Shown: in pieces, positions 1 through 8,358 of the stretch
Layout: each line of letters starts with the position of its first letter
How positions within the stretch are numbered: position 1 is the first letter of the stretch
Origin: Streptomyces puniciscabiei
GTDB lineage: Bacteria; Actinomycetota; Actinomycetes; Streptomycetales; Streptomycetaceae
Direction of reading: 5' to 3'
DNA: 64,000 bases
Assembly (NCBI RefSeq): GCF_006715785.1
Contig: NZ_VFNX01000001.1
Span: 1 to 64,000, forward strand
Program-made: the position numbers and the translations under genes
The notes under the pieces: model-generated
What the model saw: the letters and a program-made list of their open reading frames with translations, nothing else
Told to the model about the DNA's origin: nothing
Databases searched by the model: none

Positions 1-972
1 CGCGAGGTTGATGCCGGCGACCATCGAGTCGACCTGGGTGCCGGTGCCGGGAGTGCCGGAGATCACGGGGACGGGCGCGATGCCGTAGGCGTCCTCGCTC
101 ATGCCCTGGGACTTGAGGTTGGCGGCCGCGGACTGCCACAGCAGCATCGCCTGCCTGCCCTTGGCGAAGTCGCTGACGGACTGGTTCTGCGCGTACTCGG
201 CGTCGCCGGTCGGGATGACCTTGTCCTTGGCCATCAGGTCGACGTAGCTCTTCACCGCGTCGACCACCTTGGGGTCGGTGAAGTCGGGCTTGCCGTCGGC
301 GGTGAAGAAGTCGGCGCCGTGCTGCTTGGCGAAGACGAAGACGTGGTGGATGTTCTCCGACAGGTTCGAGCCCTCGGCGCCGAGCGCGGACTTGCCCTTG
401 GCCTGGATCTTCTTGCCGTCGGCCACCAGTTCGTCCCAGGTGGCCGGGGGCTTGGATATCCCGGCGTCGGCGAAGATCTTCTTGTTGTAGTAGAGGGCGT
501 AGGCCATGGAGTACAGCGGGACCGCGGCCGGGTCCTTGCCCGCCGCTCCGGTCGAGCCGAGCGCGGAGTCGACGAACCGGTCCTTGCCGCCGATCTCGGC
601 GAACTTCTTCGTGTCCCACGGCAGCAGGGCGCCGGTCGCCTGCAGGGAGGCGCTCCAGGTGTTGCCGATGTTCAGCACGTCCGGGCCCTGACCCGAGGTG
701 GTCGCGGTGAGGATCCGGTTGAGCAGGTCGGACCAGGGCACGACCTCCAGCTTCACCTTGATCCCGGTCTGCTTCTGGAACTTGTCGAGTTCGGGCTGGA
801 GGACCTGCTTGTCGACGGCGATGCTCGCGCCCTGGTTGGAGGCCCAGTACGTCAGCGTCTTCGGCGAGTCGTTGGACCCGCCGCCGCTGGACGAGCCGCC
901 TCCGCAGGCCGTGGCCGCGAGGACGAGAGACAGGGTGACGGCGCCTGTGGCCGCGGCTCGGATGCTGCGCAT
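1..972 (-). CDS. ABC transporter sugar-type solute-binding lipoprotein (3' end outside window)
   Basis: Binds a small solute, probably a sugar, outside the membrane and delivers it to an ABC importer. The first 324 codons are in the window; the C-terminus lies beyond the left edge. The product starts MRSIRAAATG, has a short hydrophobic run and a lipobox ending at Cys23 (ATAC), then a Gly/Ser-rich linker and a family-1 extracellular-binding fold, seen in stretches such as KTLTYWASNQG and MAYALYYNKKIF. The ATG at 972 is preceded by AGGAG, very close to the start, and by AAAGGGA further up. Permease genes would be expected beyond the left edge, but this cannot be seen. A 21-bp inverted repeat about 100 bp upstream may be the operator of a sugar-responsive repressor. 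The substrate cannot be told from the sequence. Confidence 0.88.
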   Translation of the reverse strand, partial: MRSIRAAATGAVTLSLVLAATACGGGSSSGGGSNDSPKTLTYWASNQGASIAVDKQVLQPELDKFQKQTGIKVKLEVVPWSDLLNRILTATTSGQGPDVLNIGNTWSASLQATGALLPWDTKKFAEIGGKDRFVDSALGSTGAAGKDPAAVPLYSMAYALYYNKKIFADAGISKPPATWDELVADGKKIQAKGKSALGAEGSNLSENIHHVFVFAKQHGADFFTADGKPDFTDPKVVDAVKSYVDLMAKDKVIPTGDAEYAQNQSVSDFAKGRQAMLLWQSAAANLKSQGMSEDAYGIAPVPVISGTPGTGTQVDSMVAGINLA

Positions 973-1069
973 GGCTCCTGGTGTCCCTTTCCGGGAGTCG
1001 AGAAGCCCGAGGCTGCTCGCGGGAGCCGACGCCCTTGCCAACCGTTCGGCTCCGAAAGCCCCTCATGGC

Positions 1070-1090
1070 TTAATTTACGACGTGAGTTAA
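1070..1090. promoter_or_regulatory. Imperfect palindrome upstream of solute-binding protein gene
   Basis: The two arms, TTAACTCACG and TTAATTTACG when each is read 5' to 3' on its own strand, differ at two of ten positions and are separated by one base. The site lies about 100 bp upstream of the binding-protein start in an AT-rich patch. Position and shape fit an operator for a sugar-responsive repressor (LacI or ROK type), but the regulator is not in the window. Confidence 0.45.
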
Positions 1091-1178
1091 ACCGTCCGGG
1101 GAACGCTCGTCAAGAGATCCGACAGCGCCGAACGGCGGAACGGCCGGGAAAGATGAGCTCCCGGATCCCGCCGGGCCC

Positions 1179-1230
1179 GCGCCACGGACCCGGCGGGCAC
1201 GTGGCGCGGACCCGGCGGGCACGTGGCGCG
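1179..1230. terminator. Hairpin with 22-bp tandem repeat after the EF-G paralogue
   Basis: GCGCCACG (1179-1186) pairs with CGTGGCGC (1200-1207) over a 13-nt loop. The same stretch carries a perfect 22-bp tandem duplication, 1186-1207 and 1208-1229. It lies just downstream of the 3' end of the minus-strand EF-G-like gene, so it is a likely transcription terminator. No U-tract is visible, as is usual in Streptomyces. Confidence 0.4.
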
Positions 1231-1242
1231 GACCCCTCCCCG

Positions 1243-3300
1243 CTACCGGACCGGCACCGGCCGGGGTGCCGGGGCGTAGCCGGTGGGGCGGGTCGTGAAG
1301 GTGCCCCGACCCTGGGTGCGGCTGCGCAAGCGGGTCGCGTAGCCGAAGAGTTCGGCCAGCGGCACGGTCGCGGTCAGTACGGCCGCGCCGCCGCGGGTCC
1401 CGGAGCCGCCGACCCGGCCGCGCCGGGCCGCCAGGTCACCGAGGACCGAGCCGACGGCGTCCTCCGGCACGGTGACGGTGACCTCGGCGACCGGCTCCAG
1501 CACGGTGAGCGTGCAGGCGCGCAGGGCCTCGCGCAGCCCGAGCCGGCCGGCGGCCCGGAAGGCCGTGTCCGAGGAGTCCTTCACATGGGTGGAGCCATCG
1601 GTGAGCGTGACCCGCAGCCCGGTCACCGGGTGCCCTGCCAGCGGGCCCTCGGCGAGCGCGTCCCGGCAACCGGCCTCGACCGCGCGCACGTACTCCTGCG
1701 GCACCGCACCACCTGTCACGGCGGAGCGGAACTCGAAGCCGGTGACGCCGACTTCGGGGCCGAGTGGTTCCACGTCGAGCACGACATGGGCGAACTGCCC
1801 TGCCCCGCCGTCCTGTTTGACATGCCGGAACACGAACCCGGTCACTCCCCCGACGACCGTCTCGCGGTAGGCGACGCGCGGCCGGCCCACGGTGACCTCC
1901 GGTCCGCCGTCGCGGCGGATCTTCTCCACCGCGACCTCCAGATGGAGTTCGCCCATGCCGGACAGCACGGTCTGCCCGGTCTCGGCGTCGGTGCGCACCA
2001 CCAGCGAGGGATCCTCCTCGGCGAGCCGCGCCAGCGCCGTGGCCAGCCGGCCGGTGTCCGTGGCGCGCCGGGCCTCGACCGCGACGGACACCACGGGGTC
2101 GGCGGCCACCGGCGGTTCCAGCAGCAGCGGGGCGCCGGGGTCGCACAGCGTGGAGCCGGCCCGAGCCGACTTCACACCGGCGAGGGCGACGATGTCACCG
2201 GCGACCGCGCGCTCCAGCTGCGCGTGCCGGTCCGCCATGACCCGCAGGATGCGCGCCACGCGCTCGGTGCGCCCGGTGCCCGGGTTCCACACGGTGTCTC
2301 CCTTCTCGACGGTGCCCGCATAGACGCGCACGTAGGCCAGCCGTCCGGTGGTGCTCGCGGTCACCTTGAACACCAGCCCCGCGAACGGCACTTCGGGGTC
2401 GGCGGCGCGCTCCTGCTCGGTCCCGTCGTGGACGCCGCGTACGGCCGGGACGTCCAGCGGCGAGGGCAGATAGGCGACCACCGCGTCCAGCAGCGGTTCG
2501 ATGCCGCGGTTGCGGTAGGCGGAGCCGCACAGGACGACCACGCCGTCCCCGGTGCGGGTCAGGTCCCGCAGGGTGGCGGCGAGGGTGCCTGCGGACAGTG
2601 TCTCGCGCTCGCAGAACTCCTCCAGGGCGGCCGGGTGCAGCTCCGCCACGGTCTCCTCCAGCGCCCTCCGGCGCCGTACCGCCTCCTCGCCCAGCGACTC
2701 GGGCACGGGGCCCTCCACGGCCGTACCCGCGCCGTCGGCCCAGCACAGCGAGCGCATCCGTACGAGGTCCACCACACCCGTGAAGGCGCCCTCGGCGCCG
2801 ATGGGGAGCTGGACGACGAGCGGCACGGGATGCAGGCGCTGCCGGATGGACTCGACGGCCCGGTCGAGGTCGGCGCCCGCCCGGTCCATCTTGTTGACGA
2901 AGGCGATCCTCGGCACGCCGTGCCGGTCCGCCTGCCGCCACACCGACTCGCTCTGCGGCTCGACGCCGGCGACGGCGTCGAACACGGCGACCGCGCCGTC
3001 GAGGACCCGCAGTGAGCGCTCGACCTCGTCGGCGAAGTCGACGTGGCCGGGGGTGTCGATGAGGTTGATGCGGTGCCCGTCCCAGGCGCAGCTGACGGCG
3101 GCGGCGAAGATGGTGATGCCGCGGTCGCGCTCCTGCGGGTCGAAGTCGGTGACGGTGGTGCCGTCGTGCACCTCGCCCCGCTTGTGGGTGGTACCCGTCG
3201 CGTACAGGATCCGCTCGGTGACGGTGGTCTTGCCGGCGTCGACGTGGGCGAGGATGCCGAGGTTGCGGATCGCGGCGAGGCTGGTGGTGTTCGTGCGCAC
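1243..3300 (-). CDS. Elongation factor G-like translational GTPase (EF-G paralogue)
   Basis: A cytoplasmic ribosome-associated GTPase of the EF-G/TetM superfamily. The 685 residues are close to the usual EF-G length of about 700. G-domain motifs are complete: AHVDAGKTT (P-loop, 18-26), RGITI (60-64), DTPGH (82-86) and NKMD (136-139). Domain II and the C-terminal domains IV and V follow (for example GEL..EV near residue 450 and a typical EFG-IV domain). The gene stands alone rather than in a str operon with rpsL, rpsG and tuf, so it is probably the second EF-G copy found in many Streptomyces and not the housekeeping fusA. It could assist translocation or recycling, or give protection against a ribosome-targeting drug; the sequence does not decide. 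The ATG at 3300 begins MRTNTTS. A weak promoter region lies in the 413-bp gap upstream. Confidence 0.9.
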   Translation of the reverse strand: MRTNTTSLAAIRNLGILAHVDAGKTTVTERILYATGTTHKRGEVHDGTTVTDFDPQERDRGITIFAAAVSCAWDGHRINLIDTPGHVDFADEVERSLRVLDGAVAVFDAVAGVEPQSESVWRQADRHGVPRIAFVNKMDRAGADLDRAVESIRQRLHPVPLVVQLPIGAEGAFTGVVDLVRMRSLCWADGAGTAVEGPVPESLGEEAVRRRRALEETVAELHPAALEEFCERETLSAGTLAATLRDLTRTGDGVVVLCGSAYRNRGIEPLLDAVVAYLPSPLDVPAVRGVHDGTEQERAADPEVPFAGLVFKVTASTTGRLAYVRVYAGTVEKGDTVWNPGTGRTERVARILRVMADRHAQLERAVAGDIVALAGVKSARAGSTLCDPGAPLLLEPPVAADPVVSVAVEARRATDTGRLATALARLAEEDPSLVVRTDAETGQTVLSGMGELHLEVAVEKIRRDGGPEVTVGRPRVAYRETVVGGVTGFVFRHVKQDGGAGQFAHVVLDVEPLGPEVGVTGFEFRSAVTGGAVPQEYVRAVEAGCRDALAEGPLAGHPVTGLRVTLTDGSTHVKDSSDTAFRAAGRLGLREALRACTLTVLEPVAEVTVTVPEDAVGSVLGDLAARRGRVGGSGTRGGAAVLTATVPLAELFGYATRLRSRTQGRGTFTTRPTGYAPAPRPVPVR

Positions 3301-3697
3301 GGCCCAGGGCCTTTCTGCGGATCAGGCCTGATGTTGAGGCCCGAATCGGGGAAGAGGGCAGCGCGATTGCCCGTGCGTCCGACGTCAGCGGGGCGTCACG
3401 GGTCTCCGGTGCCGGCCGCGCAGCGGGCACCGGCCGGGCCGGGACACGAGGATCACCTCGTACCGGGAGCGGGGAGCGACGACAGCGGTGCGTACGCGCA
3501 CGGCCGGGCTCCCCTCTGTGTCGGACGACAGGCACCGCCGTACGGTCGGGGCGGTGCTCGGTACGGGACGACGGTACGAGAGGGAGGCGGGCGGGGCACG
3601 TCATTTTCCGCCGGGGCCACGCCGAGTTGGAGACTGTTGCCCCGCTGGTGACGCGAAAGGACAGGGTGATGGCCGAGGAAGTGCATCGATGACTGAA
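3301..3697. other. Divergent intergenic region
   Basis: This gap of about 0.4 kb separates the divergent EF-G-like gene and the erythromycin-esterase-family gene. It should hold both promoters. I see a good ribosome-binding site (GGAGG at 3698-3702) for the rightward gene at its end, but no convincing coding frame, RNA gene or repeat. Confidence 0.5.
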
Positions 3698-3713
3698 GGA
3701 GGACGCCGTACCG

Positions 3714-5048
3714 TTGAAAGGCCTTGACCCCGAGGCATGGGAGCGGGGCGGCGGTGACCTGGAACCACTGCGCGGGATTCTGGGCGACGTACGTGTGCTG
3801 GGGATGGGCGAAGCGACGCACGGGACGGCCGAGTTCTTCCGGCTCGAACACCTGTTACTGCGCTTCCTCGTCGAGGAGATGGGGTTCACCGCCCTGGCCA
3901 TGGAGGCGAGCGCCTCGGCAGCCGCGCCGGTCGACGACTATGTGCTGCACGGAACCGGTGACGCCGCCGGTGTACTGGCCGGCCTCGGCTTCTGGACGTG
4001 GCGCACTCGGGAAATGCTCGATGTCGTCGAGTGGATGCGCGCCCACAACCGAACGGTTCCCAAGGACCGGGCCGTACGTTTCGTGGGTATCGCCCCCCAG
4101 CGATGCGGCCCCTCCCTGGCGGCACTGGCGGCCGTGCTGCGTACGGTGGCACCGGAACGGGCGGACCTCACCGGCGGCCCGCTCGGCACACTGGTGGACG
4201 CCGGCACGGGATCACTCGTGGACCAGCGCCCCCAACTCCTCGCCGAGGCAGGCGACCTGGCGCGGTTCCTCGAGGCAGAGCGTCCCCGGCTTGCCTCGCG
4301 CGTCGGGGACGCGGCCGTCGGTCACGCACTCAGGCATGCGCGCATGATCGTGGCCGCGGCCGACGTGGCCTCCCGGCCGCCGCGCGGCGACGGCGAGGAG
4401 ACGGGCGCGCCGGCCGCCCGGGACCGCCACATGGCCCAGGAAGTGATCTCCCTGGAGGAGGGGTCCGGCGGGAAGGTGGCTGTCTGGGCCCACAACGGCC
4501 ATGTCTGCACCGACCGTTACGCGGGAGACATACCCGCCATGGGGCATCACCTCAGGGATCACTACGGTGACCGCTACTACGCCTTGGGCCTGCTGTTCGG
4601 CGAGGGCGCCTTCCGCGCCCGCCCCGGAAACTCCGCGACACGACCGCCCAGGAAGCACACCATCGGTGCGGCAGGTCCGCCTTCCGTCGAGGCCCGACTG
4701 GCCTCGGCCAACTCCCAAGATCACCTGATCGACCTCCGGGCCGGCCGGGCCCGGCCCGCCGTCGCCCGGTGGCTGGGGAGCCCGCAGTTCACGCGGTCCT
4801 TCGGGGCCGGCGTGCCACGCGTGACGTACCGCTTCTCCATGACTCGCACCGTACTTGAGCGTGAGTACGACGGACTGGCGTACGTGGCCCGCTCGACGCC
4901 TTCCGTGCCGCTGAGCCGAGAGGCGGGGTGTGGTCGTTGCCACCACCCCCGTGGGCGGCAACGACCACACCTCGATCACCGGAAGGTGAAACTATCCTCT
5001 TCTGCTGATCTGATCAAGTGGCTAGAGTGGGTTCGACCGCCCATCTGA
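3714..5048 (+). CDS. Erythromycin esterase family protein, 3' end probably extended by a frameshift
   Basis: Member of the EreA/EreB-like hydrolase family; some members hydrolyse the macrolide lactone, others have unknown substrates. The hallmark GEATHGTAEF is at residues 32-41, and the second conserved histidine lies in WAHNGHV about two thirds along. The TTG start at 3714 is chosen because GGAGG sits 11 bases upstream; no suitable ATG is in frame. The family normally ends shortly after the YDGLAYV segment. Here the frame continues about 45 codons through a perfect 15-bp hairpin (4927-4971) and the promoter of the next gene, stopping 12 bp before that gene's ATG. In the +1 frame a TGA occurs right after ...VP, so a one-base indel near the 3' end is likely. 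The tail (residues about 400-444) is then not native. Confidence 0.85.
   Translation: MKGLDPEAWERGGGDLEPLRGILGDVRVLGMGEATHGTAEFFRLEHLLLRFLVEEMGFTALAMEASASAAAPVDDYVLHGTGDAAGVLAGLGFWTWRTREMLDVVEWMRAHNRTVPKDRAVRFVGIAPQRCGPSLAALAAVLRTVAPERADLTGGPLGTLVDAGTGSLVDQRPQLLAEAGDLARFLEAERPRLASRVGDAAVGHALRHARMIVAAADVASRPPRGDGEETGAPAARDRHMAQEVISLEEGSGGKVAVWAHNGHVCTDRYAGDIPAMGHHLRDHYGDRYYALGLLFGEGAFRARPGNSATRPPRKHTIGAAGPPSVEARLASANSQDHLIDLRAGRARPAVARWLGSPQFTRSFGAGVPRVTYRFSMTRTVLEREYDGLAYVARSTPSVPLSREAGCGRCHHPRGRQRPHLDHRKVKLSSSADLIKWLEWVRPPI
4927..4971. terminator. Perfect 15-bp hairpin inside the predicted 3' end of the esterase gene
   Basis: GGTGTGGTCGTTGCC (4927-4941) and GGCAACGACCACACC (4957-4971) are exact complements with a 15-nt loop. 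Such a structure belongs after a stop codon, and the esterase family would normally have ended just before it. I read it as the true terminator of the esterase gene. Confidence 0.7.
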
Positions 5049-5060
5049 TGGAGTACCCGC

Positions 5061-5918
5061 ATGCCCGAGCGCACCTTCGACGGCCGTGAACTGCGCAACC
5101 GCCGTGTGCTGCTGCGCAAGTCCCAGTCCGAGTTGGGTGCGGCCCTGGGTGTGGGGACCAACGCCGTGTCGCGCTGGGAGACCGGTCAGGCCACTCCCCC
5201 GCCCGAGCGGCTTCCCGGCATCGCCGCGGCACTCGACGCGGACCTGGACGACCTGTTTCCGCGCCGGGAGCCGCCCAACCTCGCCGACCTGCGATGCGAC
5301 GCGGGCATGACGCAGGCCGACACGGTGGCGGTCACGAAGACCCGGTCACCGATGTCGGTCCGCGCCGCCGAGCGTGGCAAGCGGCCGCTGCCCGAGGCGT
5401 TTCACGAGGCGCTCGCCCAGGCGTACGGCGTCTCCGTGCCGGAACTGCTCGCGGCCCAGAAGCGCAGCTTCGGTCACCTCGTGCCGGTGCAGGCCCCCGC
5501 GGGGTTGTCGGCGTCCTCGGTGGCGCACAAGCTCACGCACCTGCGGGACGAGGTCTTCCAGGGCACGCTGCCGTCGGACGCCGAGATCGCCGACGAGGGG
5601 AACCGCAAAGCCGGCAGGCCCGTGCTCACCGAGGCTCTCGTCGAAGCGCTGCGGCTGGGGACGTACGCCGGTCTCTCGGACGAGATCCTGGATGCGCTGG
5701 CGCTGGCGCTTGATGTGCCGTCAGTGTACTTCCACAGCCCCGACCCGCAGATCGAGCGACTGGTGGTGTCGACGCGCGCCGTCAGGAACAGCTTCACGGT
5801 GGAGGCGGCGCGCGGCGGCGAGCACGAGATCCCCGCCGCCGCGCGGGCCGAACTCCTGGACTTCATCAGCAGCACGATGGCCGAGATCCTCGGCCCCGAC
5901 TCCGACGTGCCCGCCTAG
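5061..5918 (+). CDS. XRE-family regulator with tandem HTH-like domains
   Basis: A DNA-binding protein of 285 aa. Residues about 10-65 form a clear Cro/C1-type helix-turn-helix (ELRNRRVLLRKSQSELG, then GTNAVSRWETG). A second HTH-like unit follows at about 75-125 (ADLRCDAGMTQAD, then MSVRAAERGKRPLPE), and a third, more divergent unit at about 165-220 (AGRPVLTEALVEALRLGTYAG). Three XRE-like units in one chain is unusual; most family members have one, or one plus a sensor domain. No sensor domain is recognisable. The ATG at 5061 follows a weak ribosome-binding site (ATGGAG). The gene is monocistronic or may share a transcript with popR, 62 bp downstream. Its target is unknown. Confidence 0.85.
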   Translation: MPERTFDGRELRNRRVLLRKSQSELGAALGVGTNAVSRWETGQATPPPERLPGIAAALDADLDDLFPRREPPNLADLRCDAGMTQADTVAVTKTRSPMSVRAAERGKRPLPEAFHEALAQAYGVSVPELLAAQKRSFGHLVPVQAPAGLSASSVAHKLTHLRDEVFQGTLPSDAEIADEGNRKAGRPVLTEALVEALRLGTYAGLSDEILDALALALDVPSVYFHSPDPQIERLVVSTRAVRNSFTVEAARGGEHEIPAAARAELLDFISSTMAEILGPDSDVPA

Positions 5919-5980
5919 GCTTCACCCAGGGCGGAACGCCGCTCCCTTCCCCCGGCGCCCCGGATCCCTAGGCTGAAGGG

Positions 5981-6412
5981 GTGAGCACTCATACGCCGAA
6001 CGAAGCCCGCGTCCTCCCCCTGCGCCCGCAGACCGCGCCGACCGGTGCCGGTGGGGCGGCCCGTACCCCGCAGCGACCGGCACAAGCCCCACGGACCCCC
6101 GCGCCGAGGGAACCCCTGTGGCGCGACCTCGTCGGCGACGTGCTGCGACGCGAGCGGCTCGCCCAGGAGCGCACGCTGAAGGACGTCGCGGAGGCGGCCC
6201 GGATCTCGATGCCGTACCTGTCGGAGCTGGAGCGCGGACGCAAGGAGGCCTCCTCCGAGGTGCTCGCGGCCGCCGCCCAGGCCCTCGGACTCGGCCTCGC
6301 CGACCTGCTGTCGCTCGCCCAGCACGAGCTGGCCCGGAACGCCCGCAGCGGGGTGGGCCGGAGCCGCACGTCGCCCACGGCGCGGTACGACGGCCTCTGC
6401 CTGGCCGCCTGA
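5981..6412 (+). CDS. popR: PopR-like regulator of clpP3-clpP4
   Basis: A helix-turn-helix activator of the ClgR/PopR group, 143 aa. A disordered Pro/Ala-rich N-terminus (1-45) precedes an XRE HTH at about 53-110 (RTLKDVAEAARISMPYLSEL, then ERGRKEASSEVL), which is the ClgR/PopR signature. The protein ends in LAA. In S. lividans, PopR activates clpP3-clpP4 and is degraded by Clp in a manner that depends on its two terminal alanines; the same ending here supports the assignment. The gene is convergent with the clpP4-clpP3 pair, and PopR-type half sites lie in the clpP3 promoter. The GTG at 5981 follows GAAGGG closely. Assignment rests on family signature, neighbourhood and C-terminus; ClgR itself is the main alternative, but it is not usually beside clpP3/4. 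Confidence 0.82.
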   Translation: MSTHTPNEARVLPLRPQTAPTGAGGAARTPQRPAQAPRTPAPREPLWRDLVGDVLRRERLAQERTLKDVAEAARISMPYLSELERGRKEASSEVLAAAAQALGLGLADLLSLAQHELARNARSGVGRSRTSPTARYDGLCLAA

Positions 6413-6424
6413 CCGAACCGACGG

Positions 6425-6457
6425 CCGGTACGGCGGGGCGCACCGCCGCCGTACCGG
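6425..6457. terminator. Bidirectional terminator between popR and clpP4
   Basis: CCGGTACGGCGG (6425-6436) pairs perfectly with CCGCCGTACCGG (6446-6457) over a 9-nt loop, in the 83-bp gap between two convergent genes. It is likely used by both transcripts. Confidence 0.7.
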
Positions 6458-6495
6458 GCGTTCTCGCCGGCCTTCGGTCGCGGCCGAGGGCCGGG

Positions 6496-7098
6496 TCAGA
6501 CGAACGCGAGCCGTCGGCTCAGCACCTCGTCGGCGAGCCCGTAGGCGACGGCCTCCTCGGCGGTGAGCACCTTGTCCCGGTCCATGTCCGCGCGCAGCGT
6601 CGCCACGTCGTGCTGCGTGTGCCGGGACAGGACCTCCTCCACCTGCGAGCGGATGCGGGCCATCTCCTTGGCGGCGAGGCTGAGGTCGGAGACCGTCCCC
6701 TGCCGGCCGCCGCTGGCCGGCTGGCCGAGCAGCACCCGCGCGTGCTGGAGCACGAACCGTCGCCCGGGATCTCCGCCGGCCAGCAGGACCGCCGCCGTCG
6801 ACGCCGCCTGACCGACGCAGAACGTGGAGATCGGCGCCTGCACGAACGTCATCGTGTCGTAGATCGCCATCAGCGAAGTGAAGGATCCGCCGGGCGAGTT
6901 GAGGTAGATCGAGATCTCGTGCTCGGGGTTCGCCGACTCCAGATGCAGGAGCTGCGCGATGACCACATTGGCGACCCCGTCGTCGATCTCGGTGCCGAGG
7001 AAGATGATCCGCTCGTTCAGCAGCCGGCTGAAGACGTCGTAGGACCGCTCACCCTGTGCGGTCCGCTCGATGACGTAGGGAACCGTGTACGACCCCAT
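6496..7098 (-). CDS. clpP4: ATP-dependent Clp protease proteolytic subunit, ClpP4-type, catalytic His missing
   Basis: Second gene of a clpP3-clpP4 operon; 200 aa, usual ClpP length. The fold is clear: SIYLNSPGG (63-71), nucleophile region GQAAS with Ser100, and [12 protein letters not shown] with Asp175. At the place of the catalytic His the family reads N[SA]R.MIHQP; this protein has HARVLLGQP, so the His is a Gly (Gly125). The subunit alone is therefore probably not an active serine protease and may act as a structural or regulatory ring partner of ClpP3. The ATG at 7098 lies one base after the clpP3 stop, so the two are translationally coupled. PopR is the expected activator. Confidence 0.88.
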   Translation of the reverse strand: MGSYTVPYVIERTAQGERSYDVFSRLLNERIIFLGTEIDDGVANVVIAQLLHLESANPEHEISIYLNSPGGSFTSLMAIYDTMTFVQAPISTFCVGQAASTAAVLLAGGDPGRRFVLQHARVLLGQPASGGRQGTVSDLSLAAKEMARIRSQVEEVLSRHTQHDVATLRADMDRDKVLTAEEAVAYGLADEVLSRRLAFV

Positions 7099-7099
7099 G

Positions 7100-7738
7100 T
7101 CACAACCCCATCCGTCGGCGCGAGGTGGCCGGGCGGATGTCGGCGAGCGACTCCACCACCCGGTCCACGATCCCGTACTCCCTGGCCTGCTCGGCCGTGA
7201 ACCAGCGGTCCCGGTCGCCGTCCCGCGCGATCGTCTCCTCGCTCTGCCCGGTGTGTTCGGCCGTGATCCGCTCGATGGCCTTCTTCGTGAACTGGAGGTT
7301 CTCCGCCTGGATCTCGATGTCCGCGGCGGTGCCGCCGATGCCCGCCGAGGGCTGGTGCATCATGATCCGCGCGTTCGGCAGCGCGAACCGCTTGCCCGGC
7401 GCCCCCACGGTGAGCAGGAACTGGCCCATGCTGGCGGCGAACCCCATCGCCAGCGTCGAGACGTCGTTCGGGATGAGCCGCATGGTGTCGTAGATGGCGA
7501 GACCCGCGGTGACCGACCCGCCGGGGCTGTTGACGTACAGGCTGATGTCGGTGCGCGGGTCCTCCGCCGACAGCAACAGCAGCTGTGCGCACACCCGGTT
7601 GGCCGACACGTCGTCGACCTGGGTGCCGAGGAGGACGATCCGCTGGGCGAGCAGCTGTGCCGCGAGATGGTCGTCGAAGCGGCTGGGCGGGGTGTCGCCC
7701 TCCTCCGCGCGGGGCGGGAGCGTGCTGAGTGGAGTCAT
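7100..7738 (-). CDS. clpP3: ATP-dependent Clp protease proteolytic subunit, ClpP3-type
   Basis: First gene of the clpP3-clpP4 operon; serine peptidase ring subunit that degrades proteins fed by a Clp ATPase in the cytoplasm. The complete catalytic triad is visible: Ser103 in GFAASMGQ, His128 in NARIMMHQP, and Asp177 in [12 protein letters not shown] take the ATG at 7738, which has AAGGAG seven bases upstream and gives 212 aa. A longer in-frame start at 7846 would run through the presumed PopR operators and lacks similarity to ClpP. The Streptomyces ClpP3/ClpP4 pair is generally thought to be induced when ClpP1/ClpP2 fails. Confidence 0.92.
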   Translation of the reverse strand: MTPLSTLPPRAEEGDTPPSRFDDHLAAQLLAQRIVLLGTQVDDVSANRVCAQLLLLSAEDPRTDISLYVNSPGGSVTAGLAIYDTMRLIPNDVSTLAMGFAASMGQFLLTVGAPGKRFALPNARIMMHQPSAGIGGTAADIEIQAENLQFTKKAIERITAEHTGQSEETIARDGDRDRWFTAEQAREYGIVDRVVESLADIRPATSRRRMGL

Positions 7739-7810
7739 CTGGTCTCCTTGTCGGGGCAGGGATGCCGTCGACTCCACTCTCGACCCCGGCGGACCCCCGG
7801 ACGCGGTTTC

Positions 7811-7840
7811 TCTGCCCGCCGCAGATTCGCCACGGGCAGA
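7811..7840. promoter_or_regulatory. Candidate PopR operator upstream of clpP3
   Basis: Three half sites occur within 30 bp: TCTGC and GCAGA as an inverted repeat at 7811-7825, and GGCAGA at 7835-7840. They lie about 75-105 bp upstream of the clpP3 start. TCTGCC/GGCAGA-type palindromes are, as I recall, what PopR binds at this promoter in S. lividans. The match here is by eye. Confidence 0.55.
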
Positions 7841-7872
7841 GTGCACACGCTCCTGGGAGATCCGCGCCGGCG

Positions 7873-8325
7873 TCAGCGGGCGAACTCGCGGTACGTGGTG
7901 CTTCCCTGCGCGAGGGATGCCAGTGCCGCCTCCCAGACCGGCCGTACGGCAGGCGGGATCTCGTCCGGACCGATCTCGTCCGGTGCGCTGAACCGGTAGT
8001 CGGTCAGCTCGCTCTCCTGCAGCACGACGGCGGCCCGCTGCTCTTCGCCGAGGACTCCGCCGTCGAAGACGAAGTACAGGTGGCCACCGGCCGGCGTCTG
8101 GACGAAGGCGCTCACCAGGAGCTGCCCGATCGCCTGGTCGATGCCGAGTTCCTCCCGCAGCTCACGGCGCGCGGCCTGGGCCGGTGTCTCACCCTCGTCG
8201 ACGCCGCCGCCCGGAAGATTCCAGCCCGGCTTGTAGCCGGGCTTGACGATCAGGAACCGGCCCTCGCCGTCTCGCAGGAGTGCCGCGGCGGACATCGTGG
8301 GACGGGCGGGGTTGGGGGAAGTCAT
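7873..8325 (-). CDS. NUDIX hydrolase
   Basis: Hydrolyses a nucleoside diphosphate linked to another moiety; the exact substrate is unknown. The 150-aa protein is a single NUDIX domain with a complete box, GGGVDEGET then RELREELGI (Gx5Ex7REUxEExGU). The preceding PGWNLPGGG is also typical. The ATG at 8325 is preferred because GAGG lies eight bases upstream; a GTG two codons earlier is possible. It is 135 bp beyond clpP3 on the same strand but is likely an independent gene, as the PopR sites separate the two. Confidence 0.88.
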   Translation of the reverse strand: MTSPNPARPTMSAAALLRDGEGRFLIVKPGYKPGWNLPGGGVDEGETPAQAARRELREELGIDQAIGQLLVSAFVQTPAGGHLYFVFDGGVLGEEQRAAVVLQESELTDYRFSAPDEIGPDEIPPAVRPVWEAALASLAQGSTTYREFAR

Positions 8326-8358
8326 GTGCACAACCTCGGGGTTCTCGGTATCGGTGGG

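Noticed and set aside
319..3015. Very long open frame on the plus strand across the solute-binding protein and EF-G genes
   Set aside because: It is antisense to two clearly recognised genes, its composition is Arg/Gly/Ala-rich without any family motif, and such frames arise freely in DNA of this GC content.
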